Positions 43,513 to 55,107 of a DNA stretch of 64,000 bases are shown here, piece after piece. Each line of letters opens with the position of its first letter. Position 1 is the first letter of the stretch. The notes beneath the pieces were generated by a model. It was not told where the DNA came from. It saw only the letters and a program-made list of their open reading frames with translations, and ran no database searches. Made by a program: the position numbers and the translations under genes. Source of the stretch: Ruminococcaceae bacterium UBA1375 (GTDB lineage: Bacteria; Bacillota; Clostridia; Oscillospirales; Ruminococcaceae); NCBI GenBank assembly GCA_002305795.1, contig DBRF01000011.1, positions 1 to 64,000 of the forward strand, given 5' to 3'.

Positions 43513-43544
43513 CTTTTCCGCTTTGTCTCCCTTGGAAAGAGGAA

Positions 43545-43583
43545 CAGCAGCAAACGCCGAAATTTCACGGTGGTTTGCTGCTG
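43545..43583 (-). terminator. Terminator-like hairpin after gyrA
   Basis: 11-bp stem CAGCAGCAAAC/GTTTGCTGCTG; the T run on minus is poor (CCTCTTT). Confidence 0.5.
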
Positions 43584-43590
43584 TGTTCTC

Positions 43591-46137
<2,547 letters not shown>

Positions 46138-46141
46138 ATCT

Positions 46142-46651
46142 TCACCTCAAACTATCTTCTGTCCGGGAAGAAATTTCCCTGGGCCAATGACAACGGACCC
46201 CATTGGCTCTCAACTGCTGCCGGATCACCGCCAACTGCGGCCCCAAAACGGAACAGGGAATGACAATCAGGGTGGATTGCTTTCCCCCTAAAATCAGCAG
46301 CCCCTTTTTTTCCAGAGCAAACTTGATGTACCTTCGGTAAGAAATCAGCCTGGCCTTTCCGTTGAGTTTAATCCCTCGGGACAGAAACCGCACCGTTTCC
46401 TCTTCCGGCAGGGAAACATCCCCCTGCACCGTAAAAGGCATCAGCCAAAGCAGCACTACCGTCAAAAGCAAAAAACCGGCCGCTGCAAAAAAGGGCGAAT
46501 GAGAGGACCAGATGCCGTATGCGCAGCTTCCTGCCGCCAACAGAACCGCCAGCAGAGAGTAGGCCACCCGCAGTCCGAAAAAACGCCACAGCAGATAATA
46601 CCGCAGCCCTGTTTTCATCTGCTCCTGGGTCAGGGAATAGGTAAATTCCAC
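46142..46651 (-). CDS. YcxB-like membrane protein 1
   Basis: 169 residues. Two membrane helices (LRVAYSLLAVLLAAGSCAYG, FAAAGFLLLTVVLLWLM) and a C-terminal YcxB-like segment (YRRYIKFALEKKGLLILGGKQSTLIVIPCSVL). Ends 4 bases before gyrA. Function unknown. Confidence 0.7.
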   Translation of the reverse strand: MEFTYSLTQEQMKTGLRYYLLWRFFGLRVAYSLLAVLLAAGSCAYGIWSSHSPFFAAAGFLLLTVVLLWLMPFTVQGDVSLPEEETVRFLSRGIKLNGKARLISYRRYIKFALEKKGLLILGGKQSTLIVIPCSVLGPQLAVIRQQLRANGVRCHWPREISSRTEDSLR

Positions 46652-46667
46652 GGCCCTTCCTCCTCAC

Positions 46668-47480
46668 TTACTTTTTCCCGGCCACTTCCAGATACGCCTC
46701 GCCAAATCCTTCTTTCAGCCGCTGGGTCAGGGAATCCAGAACCTCATCCGGACAGCAGCGCTTGGGCAGGATAAACACCCGCTGCTTTTCATGGCCGATG
46801 ATAAACAAATCTTCCGTTTCCCAGCAGCGGAAATTCTTTTTGCCGTAAGGCACAAAATTAGCGTTTTCCCCGCTGCCCATACGGATGCCGTCCTGATACA
46901 CCGTTATCTCATATTCTTCGGTGTAGGGGTTGGCGTCAATGGCGGAAACGGTGTGCTTGATGTGACTGTGGGGTAAATAGATGATAAAGCACATGACCGC
47001 AATGCAGACCACCGCAATAAACACGCTGACCTGGCTGCCGTTTTGGAAAATGATGTTGTAGAGATAAAACATCAGCAGAACAGCCAGAATCAAAAAGTAG
47101 ATGAGATACCGCCTGCGAATGGTGTACCGCTGGAAGATTTTCAGGGCTTCCTTAGCTTCCTCCCCGGTAAAGCCGTACTTGAGGTCAATTCCCTCTCCGT
47201 GATCTTCTTCGGCATCTTGATCGGCGTCCACCTTCAGCTTGGGAACATCCTTGTAGTTGTCCGCTACCAAACCCTGGTCCGCCGCATCGGGGGCAGGGTC
47301 TTCGTTGAGCATTCCCCCCGCCTGAATCTCTTCCGGGGTGGGCTGCTGTTCTTGGGGAGAAGAAGGGGTAACTTCCTTTGTTTCCTGGTTCAAAACCTCA
47401 TTGACTTCGTCGTAAGATTTTTGAACCGCTTCCATCTCGTCCAGGATCTGTTCCTCCTGGCTCTTTTCTTTCTTTCTCAT
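46668..47480 (-). CDS. YcxB-like membrane protein 2
   Basis: 270 residues. The start at 47480 has GAGG 9 bases upstream. A ~110-residue acidic, disordered N-terminus is followed by two membrane helices (YLIYFLILAVLLMFYLYNII, VFIAVVCIAVMCFIIYL) and a YcxB-like domain (VSAIDANPYTEEYEITVYQD...FVPYGKKNFRCWETEDLFII). It lies between gyrB and the first YcxB-like gene. Confidence 0.7.
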   Translation of the reverse strand: MRKKEKSQEEQILDEMEAVQKSYDEVNEVLNQETKEVTPSSPQEQQPTPEEIQAGGMLNEDPAPDAADQGLVADNYKDVPKLKVDADQDAEEDHGEGIDLKYGFTGEEAKEALKIFQRYTIRRRYLIYFLILAVLLMFYLYNIIFQNGSQVSVFIAVVCIAVMCFIIYLPHSHIKHTVSAIDANPYTEEYEITVYQDGIRMGSGENANFVPYGKKNFRCWETEDLFIIGHEKQRVFILPKRCCPDEVLDSLTQRLKEGFGEAYLEVAGKK

Positions 47481-47491
47481 AACCACTAACC

Positions 47492-49438
47492 TCAAACATC
47501 CAGATTCTGTACATACTTGGCGTTCTTTTCAATGAATTCCCGGCGTGGTTCTACCTTTTCTCCCATCAAAATGGTAAAGATTTCGTCGGCGCTGGCCGCA
47601 TCCTCCATCTCCACCTTGTACATCACCCGGCGCTCCGGATCCATGGTGGTTTCCCAAAGCTGTTCCGGGTCCATCTCACCCAAACCTTTGTACCGCTGGA
47701 TGTCCACCTTGTTGTTTTCATTTCCGCTGCTGAGCTCCTGGATATACTCGTCCCGTTCCCGGTCGCTGTAGGCGTACCGGACCTTTTTGCCTCGGGTGAG
47801 CTTAAACAGGGGAGGCTGGGCCAGGTAAATGTGGCCTTCCTCAATGAGCTGGGGCATGAAGCGGAAAAAGAAGGTGAGCAGCAGCGCGCGGATGTGAGAA
47901 CCGTCCACGTCGGCATCGGCCATAATGATAATCTTGCCGTACCGCAGCTTGGAAATGTCGAAATCCTCCCCGATGGAGGTACCCAGAGCGGTGACCACCG
48001 GCATCAGCTTTTCGTTGCCGTACACCCGCTCCAAACGGGCCTTCTCCACATTGAGCATCTTGCCCCACAGAGGAAGAATAGCCTGGAACCGCCGGTCCCG
48101 TCCGTCCTTGGCGGAACCTCCCGCGGAGTCGCCTTCCACGATGAAGATTTCGGTATAGGTGGCATCCCGGTCGGAGCAGTCTGCCAACTTGCCCGGCAGG
48201 GAAGAGGAATCCAAAATATTGTTTTTCTTCCGGGTAAGCTCCCGGGCTTTCCGAGCCGCTTCCCGGGCCTTTTGGGCAGTGGAGGACTTTTCAAAGATGG
48301 TCTTGGCCACTGCCGGATTTTCTTCCAGATAGTCGGTGAGACAATCCATCACCAGCTTTTCCACCAGAGGTTTGGCTTCCGGGTTGCCCAGCTTGCCCTT
48401 GGTCTGTCCCTCAAACTCACAGTTGGTGAGCTTCACCGAGATGATGGCGGTAAGACCTTCCCGCACGTCCTCCCCAGAAAGCCGGGGGTCGCTGTCCTTC
48501 ATCAAACCGTGCTTTCGGTTGTATTCGTTGAGCACCTTGGTCAAGGCGTTCTTGAACGCCGTCTCGTGGGTGCCGCCGTCCACGGTGTGGATGTTGTTGG
48601 CGAAGGAGAGAATTACTTCGTTGTAGCTGTCGTTATACTGCATAGCTACTTCCGCCACCGCATCCCCTACTTCCCGTTTCAGGTAGATGACGTCGGGGTG
48701 GAGCACCTCCAGGTGCTTGGTCTGGTGGATGTAGCTGACGAAGGACTTAATGCCCCCCTCGTAGTGCAGCACCACCGGCTCCCCATCGTTGCCGGGGTCT
48801 TTTTCCTGCTTGTCGGTAAGGATAATCCGAATGCCGCCGTTGAGAAAAGCCTGTTCCCGCAGCCGCCGCAGCAGCACATCAAAGTCGTATTCCGTGGTTT
48901 CAAAGATTTCGTGGTCCGCCTTAAAGAAAATGGTGGTGCCGGTTTCCTGGGTGTCACCGATCTCTTTTAAAGGAGCCAGGGGATTGCCCCGGGAAAACCT
49001 CTGTTCGTAGATATGGCCGTCCCGCTTGATAATCACGTCCATGGATTCGCTCAAAGCGTTCACTACGCTGGAACCCACTCCGTGCAAACCGCCGGCCACT
49101 TTATAGCCGCCGCCGCCGAATTTACCCCCGGCATGAAGCACGGTAAACACCACGGTAGCAGTGGAAATGCCCTCTTTGGGGTGGATGCCCACAGGAATGC
49201 CCCGGCCGTTGTCCACTACGCAGATCACATTGTCCGGCAGGATGTCCACCTTGATCTCGGTGCAGTATCCGGCCAGCGCTTCATCGATGGCGTTGTCCAC
49301 GATTTCATAGACCAGATGGTGCAGCCCCTTGGGACCGGTGGAGCCGATATACATACCGGGGCGCTTGCGCACCGCCTCCAATCCTTCCAAGACCTGAATC
49401 TGGCTTTCATCGTATACCTGATTTTTTTCTGCACTCAT
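47492..49438 (-). CDS. gyrB: DNA gyrase subunit B
   Basis: 648 residues. GHKL ATPase domain (EIVDNAIDEALAG, VVDNGRGIPVG, GGGYKVAGGLHGVGSSVVNAL), transducer, and TOPRIM with EGDSAGGSAKDGRDR, PLWGKMLNVEKARL and MADADVDGSHI, ending in the short Gram-positive tail RREFIEKNAKYVQNLDV. The start overlaps the remB stop (ATGA). Confidence 0.97.
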   Translation of the reverse strand: MSAEKNQVYDESQIQVLEGLEAVRKRPGMYIGSTGPKGLHHLVYEIVDNAIDEALAGYCTEIKVDILPDNVICVVDNGRGIPVGIHPKEGISTATVVFTVLHAGGKFGGGGYKVAGGLHGVGSSVVNALSESMDVIIKRDGHIYEQRFSRGNPLAPLKEIGDTQETGTTIFFKADHEIFETTEYDFDVLLRRLREQAFLNGGIRIILTDKQEKDPGNDGEPVVLHYEGGIKSFVSYIHQTKHLEVLHPDVIYLKREVGDAVAEVAMQYNDSYNEVILSFANNIHTVDGGTHETAFKNALTKVLNEYNRKHGLMKDSDPRLSGEDVREGLTAIISVKLTNCEFEGQTKGKLGNPEAKPLVEKLVMDCLTDYLEENPAVAKTIFEKSSTAQKAREAARKARELTRKKNNILDSSSLPGKLADCSDRDATYTEIFIVEGDSAGGSAKDGRDRRFQAILPLWGKMLNVEKARLERVYGNEKLMPVVTALGTSIGEDFDISKLRYGKIIIMADADVDGSHIRALLLTFFFRFMPQLIEEGHIYLAQPPLFKLTRGKKVRYAYSDRERDEYIQELSSGNENNKVDIQRYKGLGEMDPEQLWETTMDPERRVMYKVEMEDAASADEIFTILMGEKVEPRREFIEKNAKYVQNLDV

Positions 49439-49716
49439 ACTGTTCCTCCATTACCATAAATGCCTGTCTGCCGCAGCGCCCGCTTTTTTAAGGTCTGGGC
49501 AGACACCGGGGAGATATATAACTGAAATTCCTGATTTTGACAACACAATACAAAGGATTTGGGCAGCTCGTAGGACACATTCACCACCCGGTGCTTTTTG
49601 CCTGCACCGGAAAGAAACTCCCGGGTAATCCGGCTGACGCTGGTGGAATCGAAGTCAAAAATCCCCATCACCGTCCGGCTGTCCACCACCGTGTCCCGGC
49701 CCAAAAACAGATACAT
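49435..49716 (-). CDS. remB: RemB/YaaB, DUF370 matrix-regulator homolog
   Basis: 93 residues. MYLFLGRDTVVDSRTVMGIFDFDSTSVSRITREFL is the DUF370 core. In B. subtilis the remA and yaaB (remB) genes control biofilm matrix. Its first 62 bases overlap the 3' end of recF, and its stop overlaps gyrB. The tail (~residues 78-93) is basic. Confidence 0.85.
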   Translation of the reverse strand: MYLFLGRDTVVDSRTVMGIFDFDSTSVSRITREFLSGAGKKHRVVNVSYELPKSFVLCCQNQEFQLYISPVSAQTLKKRALRQTGIYGNGGTV

Positions 49717-50863
49717 CCTCTTTATCCTCCCTGCCGCTTTCCTGTCCCCGCTGCTCCTCTAAAATCAAGGCGCCGTTTTGAATTTGGAAGGACTTTCCTT
49801 CCTTCATCCGCAGCGGCCCGGCCGGGTCGCAGCAGGTCAAAAACACCTGGGTGTCCTTGATATGATTTAAAATATAGGCTTGACGGGAAGGGTCCAGCTC
49901 GCTCATCACATCGTCCAGCAGCAGCACCGGCTGTTCCCCGGTGATCCGCCGAATCATGGAGGCCTCCCCGAACTTCATCGCCAGCACACTGCTTCGCTGC
50001 TGGCCCTGGCTGCCGTACACCCGCACCGAAAGGCCGTTGACCTGGATGTCCAGATCGTCCCGATGGATTCCCACCGAGGTGGACCCTTGCCGAAGGTCAT
50101 TTTCCAGCCCATCAGCCAGCTTTTTTTGATAAAGCGCCACCGTTTCCGGGGTATAGGAAGTCAGCTGATCCAAATTCTCAAAGATGCTGGACAGGTAGCC
50201 CAGGAAAAAACTTTCCTTTCCGCCGCTGAGCCCCTGATACAAGGGCTGGCAGAAACGCCCCAATTTATGGAGATAGTCCTTGCGGTACAAGCTGATGATG
50301 GTGCCCAGCCGGGCCAGCTGCTCGTCCCATAAAAACAGGGTGTCCTGCAAAGACGGCTGCCGGAGAATCTCTTTTAACAGGGAGTTTCGCTGTTCCAGCA
50401 CCTTCCGGTACCCCTCCAGATATTCTGCGTATTGGGGTCGGAGCTGGGAAATGGCGTCGTCGCAAAACTGCCGGCGGTATTTCGGCCCCCCTTGGATCAA
50501 ATCCAAGTCGGAAGGGGAAAACACCACCCCGTAAAAATGCCCGGCGATTTCGCTTTGGCTGCGGCAGGGAATGCGGTTAAACTGCACTTCTTTCCGTCCG
50601 GACAACTTCATCCAGCCGGTCTGTTCCCGCTGGGCGTCGGCAAACTCCAACTCCAGCACCGAAGCAGTTTCCCCAATGCGAATCATTTCATGGAGCTTGG
50701 ACTGGCGGAAACTTCCGGCGCCGGTAAACAGCCAGATGGCTTCCAGCAGGTTGCTTTTCCCCTGGCCGTTTTCCCCGTAAATCACATTGACTCCGGGACA
50801 GGGATGGATTTCCATCTGCCGGATGTTCCGAAACTGACTGACTTTCAGCCCTGTGACCTGCAC
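49655..50863 (-). CDS. recF: RecF, gap-repair SMC-like ATPase
   Basis: 402 residues. Walker A GENGQGKSNLLEAIW, signature VYGSQGQQRSSVLAMK, Walker B PVLLLDDVMSELD. Loads RecA at gaps with RecO and RecR. The last ~20 codons lie in the overlap with remB, so this tail (GPGHGGGQPDGDGDF) may be shaped by the other gene. Confidence 0.95.
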   Translation of the reverse strand: MQVTGLKVSQFRNIRQMEIHPCPGVNVIYGENGQGKSNLLEAIWLFTGAGSFRQSKLHEMIRIGETASVLELEFADAQREQTGWMKLSGRKEVQFNRIPCRSQSEIAGHFYGVVFSPSDLDLIQGGPKYRRQFCDDAISQLRPQYAEYLEGYRKVLEQRNSLLKEILRQPSLQDTLFLWDEQLARLGTIISLYRKDYLHKLGRFCQPLYQGLSGGKESFFLGYLSSIFENLDQLTSYTPETVALYQKKLADGLENDLRQGSTSVGIHRDDLDIQVNGLSVRVYGSQGQQRSSVLAMKFGEASMIRRITGEQPVLLLDDVMSELDPSRQAYILNHIKDTQVFLTCCDPAGPLRMKEGKSFQIQNGALILEEQRGQESGREDKEDVSVFGPGHGGGQPDGDGDF

Positions 50864-50866
50864 CCT

Positions 50867-51103
50867 TTACCGATCCTTTCCCGGCTGCTGTCCTTCCACC
50901 AGAAGCAGGTAATCCTCTACCTGCACCTGGTCCCCGGGATACAGCTTTTTGCCCCGCATGGTGCAGGGCTCCCCGTTGACCCGGACAATGCCCTGTTCCA
51001 CAATTTCCTTGGCGTGCCCCCCGGTTTCGGCCAAGCCGGTAAATTTCAAAAATTGATCCAATTTGATAAAGGGGGTGTGGATCTGAAAGGTATGACGCTG
51101 CAA
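50867..51103 (-). CDS. yaaA: S4-domain RNA-binding protein YaaA
   Basis: 78 residues. S4 motif IKLDQFLKFTGLAETGGHAKEIVEQGIVRVNGE then KKLYPGDQV. The conserved small gene between dnaN and recF, probably a ribosome-related RNA binder. Confidence 0.9.
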   Translation of the reverse strand: MQRHTFQIHTPFIKLDQFLKFTGLAETGGHAKEIVEQGIVRVNGEPCTMRGKKLYPGDQVQVEDYLLLVEGQQPGKDR

Positions 51104-51115
51104 ATCGTCTCCTCC

Positions 51116-52231
51116 TTAGGAAAGCAAAATGGGGAGGACCAGGAATAAGAAGCTGTCTCCCTGGGTGGGGGTAATCAAAATGGGATTGAAGTCGCTGCCC
51201 ATTTTCAGCAGCACCTGGTCGCACTTGCTGGCCTTTAAGGCGTCCAGCATATACCGGTTGTTGAAACCCACCTTTAAGGGCTCCCCCTCCATCTCTGCCG
51301 GCAGGCTGTCCTTCACCTTTCCCAAGCTGGACTCGCAGGACAGCTCGATTTTGTCCGGCTCAAAGGAGCACTTCACCGGACTGATCACATTGGAATTGTG
51401 GATGATAATGGAGGCACGGTTGATGGAATCCATAAAATCCTTCACCTTCACCGTGACCTGGGTTTTAAAGGTCTGAGGAATGGTGCGCTGATAGTCCAGA
51501 AAATCCCCTTCCAGCAAGCGGGAAATCACCTGGTATCCGCCGATGGAAAAGATAATGTGCCGCTGAGTAAATCGCAGGGAAACGGTTTTGTCCTCTTCCT
51601 GGGCAAAGTTTTTGTTGAGCAGCACCAGCAGTTCGCTTAAAGATTTGCCCGGCACCACAAATTTACAGCTGCCGTTGTAGTTTATCGCTTCTTTTCGCAG
51701 TGCCAACCGGATATTGTCCACGCTGACCACGTTGAGCTGATTTTCGCTGGCTTCAAACAGCACACCGGTCAAAATGGGATAGCTGTCGTTTTTGGAAACG
51801 GCAAACAAGGTTTGTTCCAAAATATCTTTCAGGGTATCCGCCGGCAGTTCCATACCATCCTGGTCGTTGACCACCGGGATTTCCGGATAATCGGCGGGGT
51901 CCATGCCCAACACTGTGAAGCTGGCGTCCTGACAGCTGATGGTCACCATCCATTTGTCATCGCTTTCCAAGGTAATGACTCCGTCTGGCATCTTTCCCAC
52001 AATGCTGGCCAACAGATTGGCGGACAAAACGATCCGTCCCGGCTGGGCGTTCATCACCGGAATGGATTTCAGAATGCCAAAATCCAAACTGTAACCGGTC
52101 ATCTTTACCTGATCGGCGCTGCATTCCATCAAAATTCCTTCCAATGCGGCGATGGTGGAATGACTGGCCACTGCCAGCCCTACATTGCCGATGGTTTCAT
52201 TGAGGACCGATTTTTGACAGGAAAATTTCAT
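51116..52231 (-). CDS. dnaN: DNA polymerase III beta subunit (sliding clamp)
   Basis: 371 residues. ATG at 52231 with GGGAG upstream begins MKFSCQKSVLNETIGNVGLA. Three clamp domains are seen; conserved SYPILTGVLFE, and the C-terminal end ILITPTQGDSFLFLVLPIL matches the usual -P(M/V)R(L/I)-type tail only loosely. The ring tethers polymerases to DNA. Confidence 0.95.
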   Translation of the reverse strand: MKFSCQKSVLNETIGNVGLAVASHSTIAALEGILMECSADQVKMTGYSLDFGILKSIPVMNAQPGRIVLSANLLASIVGKMPDGVITLESDDKWMVTISCQDASFTVLGMDPADYPEIPVVNDQDGMELPADTLKDILEQTLFAVSKNDSYPILTGVLFEASENQLNVVSVDNIRLALRKEAINYNGSCKFVVPGKSLSELLVLLNKNFAQEEDKTVSLRFTQRHIIFSIGGYQVISRLLEGDFLDYQRTIPQTFKTQVTVKVKDFMDSINRASIIIHNSNVISPVKCSFEPDKIELSCESSLGKVKDSLPAEMEGEPLKVGFNNRYMLDALKASKCDQVLLKMGSDFNPILITPTQGDSFLFLVLPILLS

Positions 52232-52714
52232 GGTGTTAACTCCCTTCCTTTTCCGGAATCTTCCTATTTTGTCCGGTATGTATATCATATATTTCTGTAT
52301 AAAGAAAATAAAGAAATAAAATAGTCGTTGTAGTAGGTGGTGTTGAAATGGTGGAAAACTGGCAAAACCCCAGATATTTCCTAGGAAAAATCCGGTTTGT
52401 CCGATTTGAATTTGGGGTTTGCAGTTTGTTGACATTCAAAAAATAAAATTTGTCTCGCTCAAACCTGTTGAACGCCGTGGACAAATGTTTGTTAACTTGT
52501 CAAAGCTTTGTTGAAAAAATTTGTCGTCCAAAAGGACATATATTAACAAGTTGAAAACCAAAAAGGGGATGGGTGTTGACAAATTGGTGTTCAGGGGACA
52601 AAACCCAATAGTTTTTCACCGAATTTGCAGTGCTGTGTTGAAAACTTCACGCTGTTTGTTCAGTGATTTTCAAAGAACAGATTGGCGTTTTCCCGTTGCC
52701 GCACCTTCTGAACC
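52232..52714. other. Putative oriC part 1, dnaA-dnaN gap
   Basis: No gene in 483 bases. Perfect TGTTGAAAA at 52509-52517 and 52636-52644; one-mismatch forms at 52341, 52549 and 52574 (TGTTGACAA). An almost G/C-free stretch at 52277-52322 is the likely unwinding element. A bipartite origin around dnaA is standard in Firmicutes. Confidence 0.7.
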
Positions 52715-54121
52715 TTACCCGTTGTTCCGAATATTTTTGATGATGTCATTGACCACCGCTTTGGTTTTGGGGTCTTTTTCTAAAATCTCTTCCATCTTTT
52801 TGATAGTATAGGCGATGGTGGCGTGGTTTCTTCCATTAAATTCCGCCCCGATGGCTTCCTGGCTCATCTGGGTGATCTCCCGGATCACATAAATAGCAAT
52901 CTGCCGGGCAATGGAGATGTTGGCGGTTTTCTTATAAGAACGGATATCGTCCGGACTGACCGAATAGGTTTTGGACACTTCCTCCACAATCCGCTCCACT
53001 GTCACCGGCACCGGCTGGTTGTCGTTGAGGACCTCCTTAATGGCATTTTGCGCCACTCCGATGGAGGGACTGGACCCGGTCAGCAGTTTATAAGCCTTGA
53101 TCTTTTTCACCACTCCTTCCAGCTGCCGGATGTTGTTGCGCAGCTTGTTGGCAATGTACTCTGCCACATCGTTGGGAATGGTGATGTTCAACAATTCCGC
53201 TTTCCGCTTGATAATGGCCAGCCGGGTCTCAAAGTTGGGGAGAGAAACGTCGGTAATCAAACCGCTTTCAAACCGGCTTTGGAGACGGGCCGAAAGGGTG
53301 GCGATGTCCTTTGGGGGACGGTCGGAGGTCAAAACAATCTGCTTTCCCGCCTGGTGCAGCTCATTAAAGGTATGGAAAAACTCTTCCTGGGTGCTTTCCT
53401 TGCCGGCCAGGAATTGGATGTCGTCGATAAGCAGCACATCGGCGGTGCGGTATTTGTTGTGAAACTGATCCATCTTGGTTTTATTGCCGATGGAGGAGAT
53501 CATCTCGTTGGTGAAGGTTTCACAGTTGGTGTAGATGATTTTAGTGTTGGGGTGATTTTTTAAGATCTCGTGCCGGATGGCGCAGAGAAGGTGGGTTTTT
53601 CCCAGCCCGGAAGGGCCGTGGATAAACAGGGGGTTGTAGGAATTGTCAGTGTTTTGGGCCACTGCTTTGCAGGCGGCGTAGGTAAAGTCGTTGGACGGGC
53701 CTACAATAAAGGTTTCAAAGGTGTAGTCGTAGTTGCCGTCGTTAAAATCCCCCCGGATGGATTCTTCCGATCCCTCTTTTTTGTCCGGTGTTTTCGTTTC
53801 ATCTGGCTTTTCCGGCTGGGGAGCTGTTCGCTCAGAGATAACCGGCTTTTCCGAAACCGGCTGTTTTTGAGTCTCCTTATCGGTCTGAATTACGATGTGG
53901 ACGTCAAATCCCAAAACTTCCTTGAAACAATCCTTTAATTTTCCATCGTATTGCCGCTCCAGGAGGCTTTTTTGAAAGCTGTTGGGGACATAAAGATAAA
54001 CGGTATCCTCATCCAGCTCCAAAGGCTGAATGGGCTTGATCCAACAGGTATAGGCCGTGTCGCTCATCATTGTCTTGCAGCGTTCTTTAACAAGATTGAA
54101 CACCTCGGAAAATGAATCCAT
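52715..54121 (-). CDS. dnaA: Chromosomal replication initiator DnaA
   Basis: 468 residues. Domain I at 1-80, acidic linker to ~125, AAA+ core with Walker A GPSGLGKT (169-176), Walker B LLIDDIQF, sensor regions, and domain IV (~375-468). The DNA-binding loop reads FNGRNHATI where most bacteria have FGGRDHTTV. Against E. coli numbering, Arg399 aligns with Lys398, Asp433 with Asn432 and Thr435 with Ala434, all known box-contacting positions. Confidence 0.97.
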   Translation of the reverse strand: MDSFSEVFNLVKERCKTMMSDTAYTCWIKPIQPLELDEDTVYLYVPNSFQKSLLERQYDGKLKDCFKEVLGFDVHIVIQTDKETQKQPVSEKPVISERTAPQPEKPDETKTPDKKEGSEESIRGDFNDGNYDYTFETFIVGPSNDFTYAACKAVAQNTDNSYNPLFIHGPSGLGKTHLLCAIRHEILKNHPNTKIIYTNCETFTNEMISSIGNKTKMDQFHNKYRTADVLLIDDIQFLAGKESTQEEFFHTFNELHQAGKQIVLTSDRPPKDIATLSARLQSRFESGLITDVSLPNFETRLAIIKRKAELLNITIPNDVAEYIANKLRNNIRQLEGVVKKIKAYKLLTGSSPSIGVAQNAIKEVLNDNQPVPVTVERIVEEVSKTYSVSPDDIRSYKKTANISIARQIAIYVIREITQMSQEAIGAEFNGRNHATIAYTIKKMEEILEKDPKTKAVVNDIIKNIRNNG

Positions 54122-54276
54122 GTTGAAAAACCTCCTATGGTTGAAAACTCGGAATTTTAGTGGAAAACACAGTTGAAATCTTGTTGAAACATCGGATTCG
54201 GCCCTGCTTGGGGCTCAGATTGCGTTGAGAGGACAAAAGCTGCGTCCTCAAAAAATCCGATGATTACGCAACTTAA

Positions 54277-54305
54277 ATTGTATCACAACTTTGGAGTTTT
54301 CGCAA
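54277..54305 (-). promoter_or_regulatory. Promoter of dnaA
   Basis: On minus: TTGCGA (54305-54300), 17-base spacer, TACAAT (54282-54277). The leader of ~150 bases carries the DnaA-box-like nonamers. Confidence 0.65.
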
Positions 54306-54430
54306 CGATTTTGTCCGGATTTCTTTGGAATCCGCCTGGTCCGGCGGTTTTTTCTTCCTAAAAATCAATTACTAACAGTAAATGAAAGATACCAAAATAC
54401 AATATGTAGATAAAAAGTAGAAATTAGGGC

Positions 54431-54460
54431 TTGACTTTTGCCATCCCTTTCCGTTATACT
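54431..54460 (+). promoter_or_regulatory. Promoter of rpmH operon
   Basis: TTGACT at 54431-54436, 18-base spacer, TATACT at 54455-54460. Confidence 0.65.
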
Positions 54461-54520
54461 TTTTAGGTAAATCACCGAAAAGGCAAAATTGCCTGTGCGT
54501 GGGAAGGAGGAGCACGATCC

Positions 54521-54655
54521 ATGAAAAGAACCTATCAGCCCAAAAAACTTCATCGGAAGAAAGAACACGGATTTCGTAAAAGAATGGCTACGAAGAACGG
54601 AAGAAAGGTTCTGGCCAGACGGCGCGCCAAAGGCCGCAAGAGGCTGACCTACTAA
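54521..54655 (+). CDS. rpmH: 50S ribosomal protein L34
   Basis: 44 residues, starting MKRTYQPKKLHRKKEHGFRK and ending RRRAKGRKRLTY, the full L34 sequence. GGAAGGAGG precedes the ATG. It is too short for usual ORF cut-offs. First gene of the rnpA-yidD-yidC-jag run. Confidence 0.98.
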   Translation: MKRTYQPKKLHRKKEHGFRKRMATKNGRKVLARRRAKGRKRLTY

Positions 54656-54686
54656 TGCTCTTTGTTTCCAGAACATAACCGAGGAT

Positions 54687-54736
54687 AAAGACCACCCTTT
54701 CCAGGCTGCTTTGGCTTGGGAAGAGAGGTCTTTTTC
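54687..54736 (+). terminator. Attenuator/terminator between rpmH and rnpA
   Basis: Imperfect long stem with the base AAAGACC (54687-54693)/GGTCTTT (54727-54733), then TTCGTTT. It could lower rnpA expression relative to rpmH. Confidence 0.5.
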
Positions 54737-54753
54737 GTTTCAAAAGGGGTAAT

Positions 54754-55107
54754 ATGAGAAATCTGATTTCTTTGCGCTTGAATAAAGAATTCAAAAGAGC
54801 CTATTATCAGGGAAAATTCCGTTCCGGACCGGCGCTGGTTACCTATTTGGTAAAAAACCGCACCGGCGTCACCCGCATCGGTATTACCACTGGGAAAAAA
54901 GTGGGGAACGCCTGCTGCCGCAGCCGGGCCAGACGGTTGATCCGGGCTGCCTGGATTTCCATTCGGGAGGAGTTTCCGGGATTGAAGGGGTACGATCTGG
55001 TATTTTTAGCCCGCACCCCCATTTTAAAAATGAAGTCCACCCAGTTGGCTGTGGTAATGCGCAAACAGATCCAATGGCTCTTACAGATGAATGGAAAGAA
55101 GTCATGA
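54754..55107 (+). CDS. rnpA: Ribonuclease P protein component
   Basis: 117 residues. Basic protein with the RNR region as GNACCRSRARRLIRAAW. Helps the RNase P RNA mature tRNA 5' ends. AAAAGGGG precedes the start. Confidence 0.95.
   Translation: MRNLISLRLNKEFKRAYYQGKFRSGPALVTYLVKNRTGVTRIGITTGKKVGNACCRSRARRLIRAAWISIREEFPGLKGYDLVFLARTPILKMKSTQLAVVMRKQIQWLLQMNGKKS

Larger units (their letters stand above)
54122..54520. other. Putative oriC part 2, dnaA-rpmH gap
   Basis: 399 bases without a gene. Perfect TGTTGAAAA at 54121-54129, one-mismatch copies at 54139 and 54182, and AGTGGAAAA/AGTTGAAAT at 54159 and 54171. These lie in the dnaA leader, fitting autoregulation by DnaA. Confidence 0.65.
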
